Shown: one piece after another, positions 1-7,948 of the stretch
How positions within the stretch are numbered: the first letter of the stretch is position 1
How the letters are laid out: the number at the start of each line of letters is the position of its first letter
Assembly (NCBI GenBank): GCA_002772535.1
Contig: PFDP01000014.1
Span: forward strand, 334,136-394,946
DNA: 60,811 nucleotides
Source: Candidatus Peregrinibacteria bacterium CG10_big_fil_rev_8_21_14_0_10_36_19
Lineage (GTDB): Bacteria > Patescibacteriota > Gracilibacteria > UBA1369 > LOWO2-01-FULL-3
Direction: 5' to 3'
Notes under the pieces: model-generated
What the model was told of the DNA's origin: nothing
The model's input: only the letters and a program-made list of their open reading frames with translations
Databases searched by the model: none
Program-made: the position numbers and the translations under genes

Positions 1-83
1 CTCAAGAACCTATGGCTCCTCAAGAACCTATGGCTCCTCAAGAACCTATGGCTCCTCAAGAACCTATGGCTCCTCAAGAACCT
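1..83 (+). repeat. 18-bp tandem repeat coding MAPQEP
   Basis: Four perfect copies of an 18-bp unit (atggctcctcaagaacct) run from 12 to 83. The last 11 bases of another copy occupy 1-11, so the array continues upstream. A degenerate copy (MAEPEP) follows at 84. Perfect DNA identity points to recent slippage expansion in frame, and copy number may vary between strains. Confidence 0.95.
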
Positions 84-593
84 ATGGCTGAACCAGAACC
101 TGCGGAAAATTCTATTTCAATGGACAATGCTCCACACGAAATACCTCTCCAAGAGGCTGCAGAAACACAAGCTAGCCCTACTCCTCAACCAGAGCCAATA
201 ATGCCAACAATGGATGTAAACATGGAAAATGGTAATCCAGAAGCACAATCGCCACTAAAATCACATAAAATGATTATAATGGCAGGTGGAGCAATAGCTG
301 GTTTAGCAATAATTGGTGGAATAGCATATTTTATGCTTTCTGGGTCATCTGACACACCAACACAAGAACCACCAGCAGCACCACCAGGATTAATAGAATT
401 AGAAAACAGTCTTAATAACTCAGCATTAGACAATAACATAGAGCTAAATTTTGATACTGAATTTAACAATGAAATGACTGATGCAATTTCTCCACCTCCA
501 GCACCAGAAGTAAATCAATATCCACCAGATGGAGAACTTACGCCAAATCCTGATAGTGCAGAACCAACCACAGAAGATAAAGTAACAAGATAA
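1..593 (+). CDS. Proline-rich single-pass membrane protein, 5' end outside window
   Basis: I do not recognise this gene. The reading frame is open to the first base, so the N-terminus lies outside the window. It begins with tandem MAPQEP hexapeptides, then a Pro/Glu/Asn-rich stretch. One hydrophobic helix follows (around residues 86-110 counted from the first visible Met, starting MIIMAGGAIAGLAIIGGIAY), then a Pro/Asn-rich acidic tail of about 80 residues. This suggests a low-complexity N-terminal arm, one membrane span and a short tail on the other side; topology is inferred. It sits directly before pilT but is separated from it by a strong terminator and a promoter, so the two are not one operon. 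The C-terminal end (TAA at 591-593) is certain. Confidence 0.75.
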   Translation, partial: QEPMAPQEPMAPQEPMAPQEPMAPQEPMAEPEPAENSISMDNAPHEIPLQEAAETQASPTPQPEPIMPTMDVNMENGNPEAQSPLKSHKMIIMAGGAIAGLAIIGGIAYFMLSGSSDTPTQEPPAAPPGLIELENSLNNSALDNNIELNFDTEFNNEMTDAISPPPAPEVNQYPPDGELTPNPDSAEPTTEDKVTR

Positions 594-607
594 AAAACTC
601 ATTAATC

Positions 608-632
608 AGCCCGCCCCAAGGCGGGCTTTTTT
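608..632 (+). terminator. Rho-independent terminator
   Basis: GCCCGCC (609-615), loop CCAA, GGCGGGC (620-626), then six T. It lies 15 bases after the stop of the membrane protein. The stem closely matches the one at 16731-16749 and a hairpin in the RNase P RNA. Confidence 0.93.
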
Positions 633-656
633 AATACAAAAAACCTTCTAAGTTAC

Positions 657-685
657 TTGATAAAAAGGCTAAAAAATGATATAAT
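657..685 (+). promoter_or_regulatory. Promoter of pilT and the pilin-like genes
   Basis: TTGATA at 657-662 and TATAAT at 680-685 are 17 bp apart. TGA before the -10 adds an extended -10 element. Transcription should start near 692, leaving a leader of about 15 bases before the pilT ATG. Confidence 0.85.
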
Positions 686-707
686 ACAGAGATAAAATAA
701 AAACAAA

Positions 708-1751
708 ATGGCTAAATTAGACAAAATATTTCGCACCGCCTTACAATATCATGCATCTGATGTTTATATTGCAACTGGCGAAAAACCAGCGCTTCGTATA
801 AATGGTGATGTAATCAAAATAGAAGAGCACCCGGTTTTAACAAAAAAAATGGCAGAAGAGTATCTTTTAGAAATACTCACTCCAGATCAAAAAACTAAGT
901 TTGCAAAACAATTAGACTTAGATTTCTCGCTAGAGATAGAAACCATAGCGCGTTTTCGTGTAAATTTATTTGTACAAAGAAAAGGAATTTCTGCAGTATT
1001 TCGTTTAATCTCAGAAAAAGTTCTCTCACTAGACGAACTTGGAATGCCAGCACAATTAAAAACGGCATCAAATTTTAAAAATGGTTTAGTTATTATTACA
1101 GGTCCAACCGGATCAGGTAAAACCACAACCATGGCAGCAATGTTAAATGAAATTAATAAATCACAAAAAAAACACATCATCACAGTTGAAGATCCAATCG
1201 AATATGTACATAAAAATCAAACATCAATAGTACAACAAAGAGAAGTTGGTACACACACTCACAGTTTTGCAAATGCACTAAAGAGCGCACTTCGTGAAGC
1301 TCCAGATGTAATTATGCTAGGAGAAATGCGTGACATAGAAACAATGCGTCAAGCAATTACAGCAGCAGAAACTGGACATTTAGTATTCGCAACTCTTCAT
1401 ACAAGAGGATGTGCCAATTCTATAAATCGTATTATTGACTCTTTCCCTCCAGAACAACAAAACCAAATTAGAGCACAACTTTCAGAAAGTTTGCGTGCAG
1501 TAATTTGGCAAAATCTTTTAAAAACAAAAAATGGAAAAAGCCGTGTTGCTGGTCTGGAAATAATGTTCTCAAACTCAGCAATCGCAAACTTAATTCGTAA
1601 AGCTTCAACTCATCAAATTAATTCGGTAATTGAAACATCTACTCGCGAAGGAATGCAAACTATGAAAAAAGCCATACAAGATTTACTTGAATCAGGAATT
1701 ATTTCCGAAGAAGAAGCTCTACACAATTTACCTAAAGATTTTGAAGCTTAA
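708..1751 (+). CDS. pilT: Type IV pilus retraction ATPase PilT
   Basis: Hexameric cytoplasmic ATPase of the PilT/GspE family that drives pilus retraction. The 347-residue length is normal. An N-terminal PAS-like domain is followed by Walker A GPTGSGKTT (residues 132-140), the Asp box ITVEDPIEYVH (158-168), Walker B VIMLGEMRD (201-209) and the His box TGHLVFATLHTR (222-233), all in family order. The ATG at 708 has no Shine-Dalgarno sequence; a strong promoter sits just upstream. The next gene starts 4 bases after the stop, so pilT probably heads an operon with four pilin-like genes rather than with the pilus assembly genes, which lie separately at 6145-11447. Retraction supports twitching and DNA uptake; comEC is in the same window. 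Confidence 0.95.
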   Translation: MAKLDKIFRTALQYHASDVYIATGEKPALRINGDVIKIEEHPVLTKKMAEEYLLEILTPDQKTKFAKQLDLDFSLEIETIARFRVNLFVQRKGISAVFRLISEKVLSLDELGMPAQLKTASNFKNGLVIITGPTGSGKTTTMAAMLNEINKSQKKHIITVEDPIEYVHKNQTSIVQQREVGTHTHSFANALKSALREAPDVIMLGEMRDIETMRQAITAAETGHLVFATLHTRGCANSINRIIDSFPPEQQNQIRAQLSESLRAVIWQNLLKTKNGKSRVAGLEIMFSNSAIANLIRKASTHQINSVIETSTREGMQTMKKAIQDLLESGIISEEEALHNLPKDFEA

Positions 1752-1755
1752 AAAT

Positions 1756-2187
1756 ATGAAACACGCAATTAAACAATTTTTAATATCACTTGGACTAACA
1801 ATTTTAGTACTAATAGCTGCACACGGTTTTGAAACAGCAATCGCCTCAGCAGAAACTTTAAAAAATACTACTTTTGATGTTAGTGAAATTTTAAAACTAG
1901 AAGGACAAGATCAACCACAAGAATATTTTCAACCTAATAGCGAAGGTAACTCCCCTATTGTATCGCTAATTTTAAGAATCATAGAATTTGCTACAAGAAT
2001 TATCGGATCAATCGCAGTTTTGTTATTAATAGTCAGTGGATTTAGAATGATACTTTCAGGCGGTGATCAACAAAAACTGGACGATGCCAAAGAAAATCTT
2101 AAATTTGCAATCATAGGACTTGTTGTAACATTCACATCATTCGTTCTAGTACTTTTTGTTCAAGGATTATTCACTAACGCTGGATAA
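1756..2187 (+). CDS. Two-helix T4SS-pilin-like membrane protein A
   Basis: A 143-residue protein starting MKHAIKQFLISLG. An in-frame TTG at 1687 would overlap pilT and is less likely than the ATG at 1756. An N-terminal signal-like helix ends near AIASA (about residue 32). Two hydrophobic helices follow, joined by a loop with the signature SGFRMILSGGDQQKLDDAKE. This two-helix plan with a GD-x-x-x-(L/I)-x-x-A-K loop is that of the T4SS_pilin (VirB2-like) family common in CPR genomes; the family call is by pattern only. It is the shortest of four related genes and overlaps the next by one base (TAATG). Whether it forms a filament is not shown by the sequence. Confidence 0.75.
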   Translation: MKHAIKQFLISLGLTILVLIAAHGFETAIASAETLKNTTFDVSEILKLEGQDQPQEYFQPNSEGNSPIVSLILRIIEFATRIIGSIAVLLLIVSGFRMILSGGDQQKLDDAKENLKFAIIGLVVTFTSFVLVLFVQGLFTNAG

Positions 2188-3104
2188 TGAAAAAAATACT
2201 CGCAAAATTAGCACTTACAATATCAATATTAAGCAACTTAGCTTTTATAAATATTGCTTTCGCTGATACTGCAAAAATATCACCGGCAGATGAAGCCTTA
2301 ATAAACGAATTAGTTAATGATATTGAAAAACAAGAAAAAGCATGTAAAAGCTTAGGATTTTCCAGCTGTGATGAATACCAACAAGCACTAAACAATCAAT
2401 ACATTTCACCTGAAGACGAAGCCTTAATAAATGAATTAGTTGATGATATTGAAAAGCAAGAAAAAGCATGCAAAATTTTAGGATATAGTAGTTGTGACGA
2501 ATATCAACAAGCTATCCAAAAATCACTAGATTTCGAAGCAGATTTTGGAACAAATCCAATTGAAGATGCCCAAAAAGCACCATGTGTTGATGAACTAGGA
2601 ATAGACAATGGATACATAATCACAATCATTGAAGAACCATTAGTGTTTGAAGAATATGGTGAAGCAGGCAAAGATGATAAAATTAGCCGAACCTGTTTCA
2701 GAAATTCTTTCAGTTATGTTGATGCCTTAAATCAAAGACAAAGTATTACAGAACTTTCAAAAAAATGTTCACCAACAGCCCTAGCAGCATTTAACGACAA
2801 ATCACAAAGAGAAAAATATCAAATTACTTTTTCATGCCAAGAGGTACAAGTACTTTTAAATAAAGGTGGTACATCAGCATTAGAAAATTATATAATGACA
2901 TTATATAGATGGGCAGCCAGCGTCGTAGGTTTAGTTGCAGTAGTAATCATCATCGGTAGTGGAATACAAATTTCAGCTTCTGGTGGAGATCCTGAAGTAA
3001 TCACAAAAGCAAAAGATAGAATCGTAAAATCGCTATCAGGAATTGCATTGTTATTTTTGTCAGGAGTAATCCTTTACACAATCAACCCAACATTCTTTAC
3101 ATAA
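2187..3104 (+). CDS. T4SS-pilin-like protein B with duplicated Cys module
   Basis: 305 residues. A signal peptide (MKKILAKLALTISI... ending AFA, about residue 26) is followed by two tandem 42-residue modules (residues 31-72 and 73-114), each carrying KAC-x6-SC-DEY. Next comes a region with further cysteines, then the two-helix pilin-like domain at about 230-305 with loop GSGIQISASGGDPEVITKAK. The secreted Cys pairs could form disulphides (inference). The start overlaps the stop of the preceding gene and the end is 2 bases before the next, so the four genes are tightly coupled. I infer a surface-exposed decorated pilin-like subunit; function is unknown. Confidence 0.75.
   Translation: MKKILAKLALTISILSNLAFINIAFADTAKISPADEALINELVNDIEKQEKACKSLGFSSCDEYQQALNNQYISPEDEALINELVDDIEKQEKACKILGYSSCDEYQQAIQKSLDFEADFGTNPIEDAQKAPCVDELGIDNGYIITIIEEPLVFEEYGEAGKDDKISRTCFRNSFSYVDALNQRQSITELSKKCSPTALAAFNDKSQREKYQITFSCQEVQVLLNKGGTSALENYIMTLYRWAASVVGLVAVVIIIGSGIQISASGGDPEVITKAKDRIVKSLSGIALLFLSGVILYTINPTFFT
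2277..2528 (+). repeat. 126-bp (42-residue) coding tandem repeat
   Basis: Two adjacent 126-bp units encode ISPADEALINELVNDIEKQE.. and ISPEDEALINELVDDIEKQE... They differ at many silent sites but few residues, which indicates an older duplication kept under protein-level selection. Confidence 0.9.
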
Positions 3105-3105
3105 A

Positions 3106-3795
3106 ATGAAAAAAATATTCACAACAATTTTAATTGCAACAGCACTCATTACCAACATGAGTACTCTTGCATATGCAGACGAAATCGATGATTTAATGCA
3201 AAAAACTTTAGAAGAACAAGAAAAAGCAAAAATATTACAAGAAAAACAATGCCAAAATGCATATGGAATGTCTTGTGCAGAATACGAAAAAGATAATAGC
3301 ATGACAGAAAAAGAAAAAATATTACAAGAAAAACAATGCCAAAACGCATATGGAATGTCATGCGCAGAATATGCAGAAGATAACAGTATGACAGAAAAAG
3401 AGAAAAAAATATTTGCAGAATCATTATTAGAGGGACTAGATTCAGTTGCCCCAACAGATGAAGCCAACCCTTTAAGAAAATTTAAAGCCCCAACTCTGCC
3501 AAAACCAAAAACCCTACCAGGACCAGGAACAAACATTCAAAATACAGATCCGTCTGCTCAAAACACCTTACTAACAAAAATCGTACCTAGATACACAATT
3601 GGTTTCATAGGATTTATTGCAGGAGTTGCTCTACTATTTACAATAATAGGTGGTGCTAGACTTGCCATGGCCTATGGGAATGAAGAAGCAATTGAAAAAG
3701 GTAAAAAGCAAATTACATATAGTTTAATTGCTCTAGTTATTGCATTATTATCATACACAATCGTAAACATTCTAATTAACATAAGCTTCCAATAA
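3106..3795 (+). CDS. T4SS-pilin-like protein C with duplicated Cys module
   Basis: 229 residues. A signal peptide ends near AYA (residue 24). Two near-identical 29-residue modules follow (residues 42-70 and 71-99), each with KQC-x6-SC-AEY, then a Pro-rich linker (about 118-145, PTLPKPKTLPGPG) and the two-helix pilin-like domain (about 160-229) with loop GARLAMAYGNEEAIEKGKKQ. Architecture parallels protein B: variable Cys modules outside, conserved helix pair at the C-terminus. ATG at 3106 follows the previous stop by one base; the stop overlaps the next ATG. Function unknown; filament subunit or membrane channel component are both possible. Confidence 0.75.
   Translation: MKKIFTTILIATALITNMSTLAYADEIDDLMQKTLEEQEKAKILQEKQCQNAYGMSCAEYEKDNSMTEKEKILQEKQCQNAYGMSCAEYAEDNSMTEKEKKIFAESLLEGLDSVAPTDEANPLRKFKAPTLPKPKTLPGPGTNIQNTDPSAQNTLLTKIVPRYTIGFIGFIAGVALLFTIIGGARLAMAYGNEEAIEKGKKQITYSLIALVIALLSYTIVNILINISFQ
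3229..3402 (+). repeat. 87-bp (29-residue) coding tandem repeat
   Basis: Two adjacent 87-bp units both begin KILQEKQCQNAYGMSCAEY. The DNA is nearly identical over the first two thirds, indicating a more recent duplication than the one in the preceding gene. Confidence 0.9.
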
Positions 3796-4604
3796 TGAAT
3801 TTAATAAAGAAAATAGTTATAGGAATAATGTTTAGCACATTCATAATGAGCTCAACTGCTTATGCTGTTGGATTAGACTGTACAAAAGATTCAGAATGTC
3901 CAGGCAATGAACTTTGCCAATATAATAAATGTGTAAGTGCAACAGATGGATTACTACCAAAACCAAACGGTAGCGGAGAAACCTACAATGCCACAAAAAC
4001 CTTGCAAAATCTTCCAAGTGTAAGTTCATCAGAAGTCATTGCCAAAATAATAAAAAACGTTTTAGGTTTTTCAATGAGTATGACTTTAATCGCACTAGTA
4101 GTAGCAGGAATATTTTACATCACAGCTCGTGGAGATGACGAACAAATAACAAAAGCAAAAAATATCATTCTCTATCTAGTTATAGGAATGGCTGTAATGG
4201 CAGCTTCATATGGAATCGTAGCAGGAATTACACAATTCCAGTTCTTCCAAAACGGATTCATGCTACCAACAGCACATGCTTACACAATCGATCCTGATTT
4301 TAGACCACAAAATGAACCTCTAAACATTAATGAACAAATAGAACAAGATGGCGCAGCCGGAGGAGCAATTTTAATTCTCCAAATAATAACAGGAGGACTT
4401 TTATATTTTGCTGCACCACTTGCAATAGTTATGATAGCTACAACCGCATTTAACATGGCAATGGGAAGTGATGATCCAGAAAAAATGGAAACCGGAAAAA
4501 AACATCTTACTTGGTTAGCAATAGGATTATTAATAATAACCTTATCTTACAGTATAGTAAGATTTGCTATCGATCTTATACAAGGAGCTGGAAACAATTT
4601 TTAA
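3795..4604 (+). CDS. Double T4SS-pilin-like protein D
   Basis: 269 residues holding two pilin-like domains. A signal peptide (ending TAYA, about residue 24) is followed by a compact Cys-rich stretch CTKDSECPGNELCQYNKC (about 29-46). Domain one (about 78-150) has loop GIFYITARGDDEQITKAK; domain two (about 190-262) has TAFNMAMGSDDPEKMETGKK. Between them FMLPTAHAYT resembles a signal-peptidase I site (AHA|YT) after a hydrophobic helix, as if two secreted pilin genes had fused. It overlaps the preceding stop by one base, and its own stop shares TTAA with the convergent metG. Membrane or surface location is well supported; the role is not known. Confidence 0.75.
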   Translation: MNLIKKIVIGIMFSTFIMSSTAYAVGLDCTKDSECPGNELCQYNKCVSATDGLLPKPNGSGETYNATKTLQNLPSVSSSEVIAKIIKNVLGFSMSMTLIALVVAGIFYITARGDDEQITKAKNIILYLVIGMAVMAASYGIVAGITQFQFFQNGFMLPTAHAYTIDPDFRPQNEPLNINEQIEQDGAAGGAILILQIITGGLLYFAAPLAIVMIATTAFNMAMGSDDPEKMETGKKHLTWLAIGLLIITLSYSIVRFAIDLIQGAGNNF

Positions 4605-6112
4605 TCTTCAAGTCTAGGAAAAATAACACCAGCAGGGTTTACAGAAGTCCCCTCTTTGAGAACGCCCCAATTCAAATTCAAATTTAATTCCTCAAAATTA
4701 ACACCAGATTGTTCACAAATTTTTGCAACAGAATCTGGAACAAATGGCAAAAACATAGAAGCTACATATCTCAAAAGTTCATTTAAATTATATAAAACTT
4801 CAGATAATTTTTCGTCCCCTTCTTTAGCCATAGCCCAAGGTTTTTTATCATCAATATATTTATTACCAAGCATCACAACTTCCAAAGCAACTTCACAAGC
4901 CTTCTTAATATCATAAGAATCAAAATACCTAATATATGATTTAAATTTATCATTCAATTCATTTAAAAATTCAGGAGTCTCACCTGCAGCCGGTACCTTT
5001 CCATCAAAATATTTATCAGTCATCATAAGCACTCTATTCACAAAATTACCAATACCATTGGCAAGTTCACTATTAAAAACCTCCAAAAATCTTGAATGAC
5101 TAAAATCACCATCATCAGTTGTTGGAATTTCTCTCAACAAATAATACCTCAATGCATCTGTCCCATATTTCTCAATGTATTCCAAAGGATCAACAACATT
5201 CCCTAAACTCTTACTCATTTTTTGCCCCTCACTAGTAACAAAACCATGCACATAAATAGCTTTAGGAATTTCTATATCAGCGGCCATAAGCATTCCAACC
5301 CAAATCCCAGCATGAAACCTTAAAATATCTTTACCTATTATATGAGCGTTACATGGCCAATATCTATTAAATCTATCCATATCAGCATTAAAACCAACAC
5401 CAGTTGCATAATTAGATAAAGCATCACACCAAACATACATCACCTGAGAATCATCATTTGGAACATCAACACCCCAAGGTAAAACATTTTTAGGTCTAGA
5501 AAAACTTACATCTCTAAGTCCCTCATCACCAATTATATTTAAAATTTCATTCTTTCTACTTTCAGGTAAAACAACCATTTCACCACTTTTAATAGCATCT
5601 TTAATTCGATCAGAATATTTAGAAAGTTTGAAAAAATAATTATCTTCAGAAAGCATTTGTGGTGCCTTCTTATGAATTAAACAATTACCATCTTCATCTA
5701 AATCTTTATCAGCAATAAAAGACTCACAACCAACACAATATTTTCCCTCATATGTACCTTTATAAATATCACCCTTAGCAAAAATTCTTTCCCAAATCTC
5801 TTTCACACCATCCTTATGACGCGCCTGTGTTGTTCTAATAAAATCATCATTAGACAGATTTAACTTTCCACCAAGTTCAAAAAATTTCTTAGCATTCATA
5901 TCAACAAAGTCCTGCGTATCCATTTTCTCTTCTTGAGCTCTTTCATAAATTTTCACACCATGTTCATCCGTACCAGTAAGAAAAAAAGTATCAACATCAC
6001 GCAAACGATAAAAACGCGCTAAAGCATCTGCCTGAATAAACTCCAAAGCATGGCCAATATGTGGTGGCGCATTAACATAAGCTATCGCTGTCGATAAATA
6101 GAACTTTTCCAT
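4601..6112 (-). CDS. metG: Methionyl-tRNA synthetase
   Basis: Charges tRNA-Met. The class I signature PPHIGH lies near residue 20 and GQKMSKSLGN near residue 300. The zinc-knuckle region carries CVGC and a C-x2-H pair (NCLIHK), a single-knuckle form. At 503 residues it has the catalytic and anticodon-binding helical domains but no C-terminal tRNA-binding appendix. The ATG at 6110-6112 lies exactly six bases after TGCTAGATT, so the mRNA is probably leaderless. The stop overlaps that of the convergent pilin-like gene (shared TTAA). It follows the pilus operon on the same strand but has its own promoter. Confidence 0.97.
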   Translation of the reverse strand: MEKFYLSTAIAYVNAPPHIGHALEFIQADALARFYRLRDVDTFFLTGTDEHGVKIYERAQEEKMDTQDFVDMNAKKFFELGGKLNLSNDDFIRTTQARHKDGVKEIWERIFAKGDIYKGTYEGKYCVGCESFIADKDLDEDGNCLIHKKAPQMLSEDNYFFKLSKYSDRIKDAIKSGEMVVLPESRKNEILNIIGDEGLRDVSFSRPKNVLPWGVDVPNDDSQVMYVWCDALSNYATGVGFNADMDRFNRYWPCNAHIIGKDILRFHAGIWVGMLMAADIEIPKAIYVHGFVTSEGQKMSKSLGNVVDPLEYIEKYGTDALRYYLLREIPTTDDGDFSHSRFLEVFNSELANGIGNFVNRVLMMTDKYFDGKVPAAGETPEFLNELNDKFKSYIRYFDSYDIKKACEVALEVVMLGNKYIDDKKPWAMAKEGDEKLSEVLYNLNELLRYVASMFLPFVPDSVAKICEQSGVNFEELNLNLNWGVLKEGTSVNPAGVIFPRLED

Positions 6113-6118
6113 GCGGAA

Positions 6119-6148
6119 AATCTAGCAGCAAAGAGGTCTTCTCGTCAA
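6119..6148 (-). promoter_or_regulatory. metG promoter (leaderless)
   Basis: Reading the minus strand: TTGACG (6148-6143), 18 bp, TGC-TAGATT with the -10 at 6124-6119, then six bases and ATG. The -35 overlaps the TGA stop (6147-6145) of the upstream PilX-like gene. Confidence 0.75.
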
Positions 6149-7329
6149 TCTTCGTAATCCTCACTTCCGAAAGTACTATAAAGTGAGAAATTAAAAACCG
6201 GCATATATGAATCTCTTTTAATATTCACATTTATACTTTGCTTAACTCCATCACTAAATCCATCTGAAGTAATATTTGCAACTTCCCTAACCGTATTTTT
6301 ATCATAAGTTTCTACGCGGAAATAAATACGAGAAGCATCCTTTTTCTGTTGTTCATTAAAGGTATCTTTAAGCATCGCTGGATTCATTAAATTAGTCAAA
6401 CTCAAATAATTCAAACCAGTACCACCTTCCGCAGAGCCAGTTTTATGAGCTTGTAGAAAATCACTAATTGGATAACAACTTTTTTTAGTAACAAACTGCT
6501 CACCAGAATACAGATAAAAATCACGAGCTTCTAAATTAGTACAAAACTGTTTGTTATCATTACCACCAGCAATATTTACATTACTATAGAATGGACAACT
6601 AATTTCATTTGTTACCCTATCTTTAGAAGTAGAATCACAATCAAGAGTGCCAAACCACGATGGATTTTTTGCATTCGAAAGAAAATCCTCACCGGTTTTA
6701 ATATTTTTCGCGGCAGAAACTGCAGTAAAATCATGCAGAGATTCTGTCTTATAACTTCCATCAACATTTCTCATACCAAATAATTTCCATCTCAAAACAT
6801 CCCAACCAGAAACATTACTAATATCTAATTTAAGATCTGAAGAAGGATCAAAATTAGTAAAAAATTCAACAGTAAAATCTTCAACCGGCACAACTTCACC
6901 CTCTTCATCAACAGTAAACATTGGAATAGTTATGTTTTCATTAAGCTCTAAAGTTGAATAAAATTTATGAGTAGGAACAGGTAAATCAGCATTATCCAAT
7001 TCATACTCTTCTTTATCAAAACATGGAAAAGAATTACATTTATTTTTAACTTTATACTGAAAACTAGAAGCATCTCCAATTTTCACAGCAGCATTTTCTG
7101 CGCTCCATCCAGGAAGTCTACTATCCAAATAATACAACGCTTCTTCAACTCCAGATTCAGCAGCATAATAAGCTCTTCCAGAAGACATCAAATTTTTTGT
7201 TACTCTAACTTCTCTAAAAATTAAACTCGATAGTGCCAAAGAAATTGCCAACAAAACTCCCATCACAAGCAATGCCACAAGTAATGCAGTTCCTCTTTGA
7301 TCTCTAAATGTATAATTTTTCTTACCCAT
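6145..7329 (-). CDS. PilX-like pilus assembly protein
   Basis: 394 residues. The N-terminus RGTALLVALLVMGVLLAISL followed by REVRVTKNLMSSGRAYYAAE and SGVEEALYYL is the PilX/GspK-like prefix: a hydrophobic helix, then the AYYAAESG turn. The rest is a long mostly beta extracellular domain with several cysteines (for example CNSFPC and CSTSKD). It lacks the classical Phe/Glu of the prepilin site, as PilX_N proteins often do. It is last of the pilus operon and overlaps the preceding gene by 8 bases. Probably a tip-complex minor pilin. It ends in TGA. Confidence 0.8.
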   Translation of the reverse strand: MGKKNYTFRDQRGTALLVALLVMGVLLAISLALSSLIFREVRVTKNLMSSGRAYYAAESGVEEALYYLDSRLPGWSAENAAVKIGDASSFQYKVKNKCNSFPCFDKEEYELDNADLPVPTHKFYSTLELNENITIPMFTVDEEGEVVPVEDFTVEFFTNFDPSSDLKLDISNVSGWDVLRWKLFGMRNVDGSYKTESLHDFTAVSAAKNIKTGEDFLSNAKNPSWFGTLDCDSTSKDRVTNEISCPFYSNVNIAGGNDNKQFCTNLEARDFYLYSGEQFVTKKSCYPISDFLQAHKTGSAEGGTGLNYLSLTNLMNPAMLKDTFNEQQKKDASRIYFRVETYDKNTVREVANITSDGFSDGVKQSINVNIKRDSYMPVFNFSLYSTFGSEDYED

Positions 7330-7948
7330 TACAATTTACAATTAAAGAAGTATCTACAGGTTTAATAGATTGATAAATTCTTGAAGAAACTGTGGTAGTA
7401 AAATCAACTTCATATGGATCTTTCACTCCCCTATCTTTTTCCAAAATCATTCTCAAAGTTACCTTTGGTTGAAACTGCAAAGTATCAGCAAAAATATTTG
7501 CAGAATCGTAAGGATCAGAGGCCGGAGACACAAACATTTCAAAGTTTTTCACCCTTACATTTTCACTGTTTAAGGTATAACTTTTTTGTTCGGTCGATTT
7601 CCCCTCACTAAAGCGAACATTACCCTCATCATAATCAAAGCAAACACTGCTTTCACCGTCCTTAGAAATTAGAATTAAACTATAAACAGCAGTTTTGAAT
7701 TTATTATTCACAACCCCCTCTTTATTCAATTCGTAATAGACAGCTCCATCCTTAACTTCCTCGGTAAATTTATCAATAATATATCTCGCATTTGAATACA
7801 AATCTCTATATTGATTAGCTTCTTTTTGAGATTGAACAATACTCGTATAAGAACCAATTAAAATACCAGTAAATATTACAAAAATAGACATAGAAATTAA
7901 CATTTCTATCAAAGTAAAACCCTTATTATTTTTTCTAAATAGCTCCAT
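7322..7948 (-). CDS. Type IV prepilin, PilW/GspJ-like
   Basis: 208 residues. Prepilin peptidase site KG|FTLIEMLIS at residues 9-18 with the conserved Glu at mature position 5, followed by a hydrophobic helix and a beta-rich domain ending near a Cys. Size and position after a PilV-like gene suit the PilW/GspJ minor pilin, but assignment to one subfamily is by context. It overlaps its neighbours on both sides (14 and 8 bases), typical of a coupled minor-pilin cluster. Confidence 0.82.
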   Translation of the reverse strand: MELFRKNNKGFTLIEMLISMSIFVIFTGILIGSYTSIVQSQKEANQYRDLYSNARYIIDKFTEEVKDGAVYYELNKEGVVNNKFKTAVYSLILISKDGESSVCFDYDEGNVRFSEGKSTEQKSYTLNSENVRVKNFEMFVSPASDPYDSANIFADTLQFQPKVTLRMILEKDRGVKDPYEVDFTTTVSSRIYQSIKPVDTSLIVNCNG

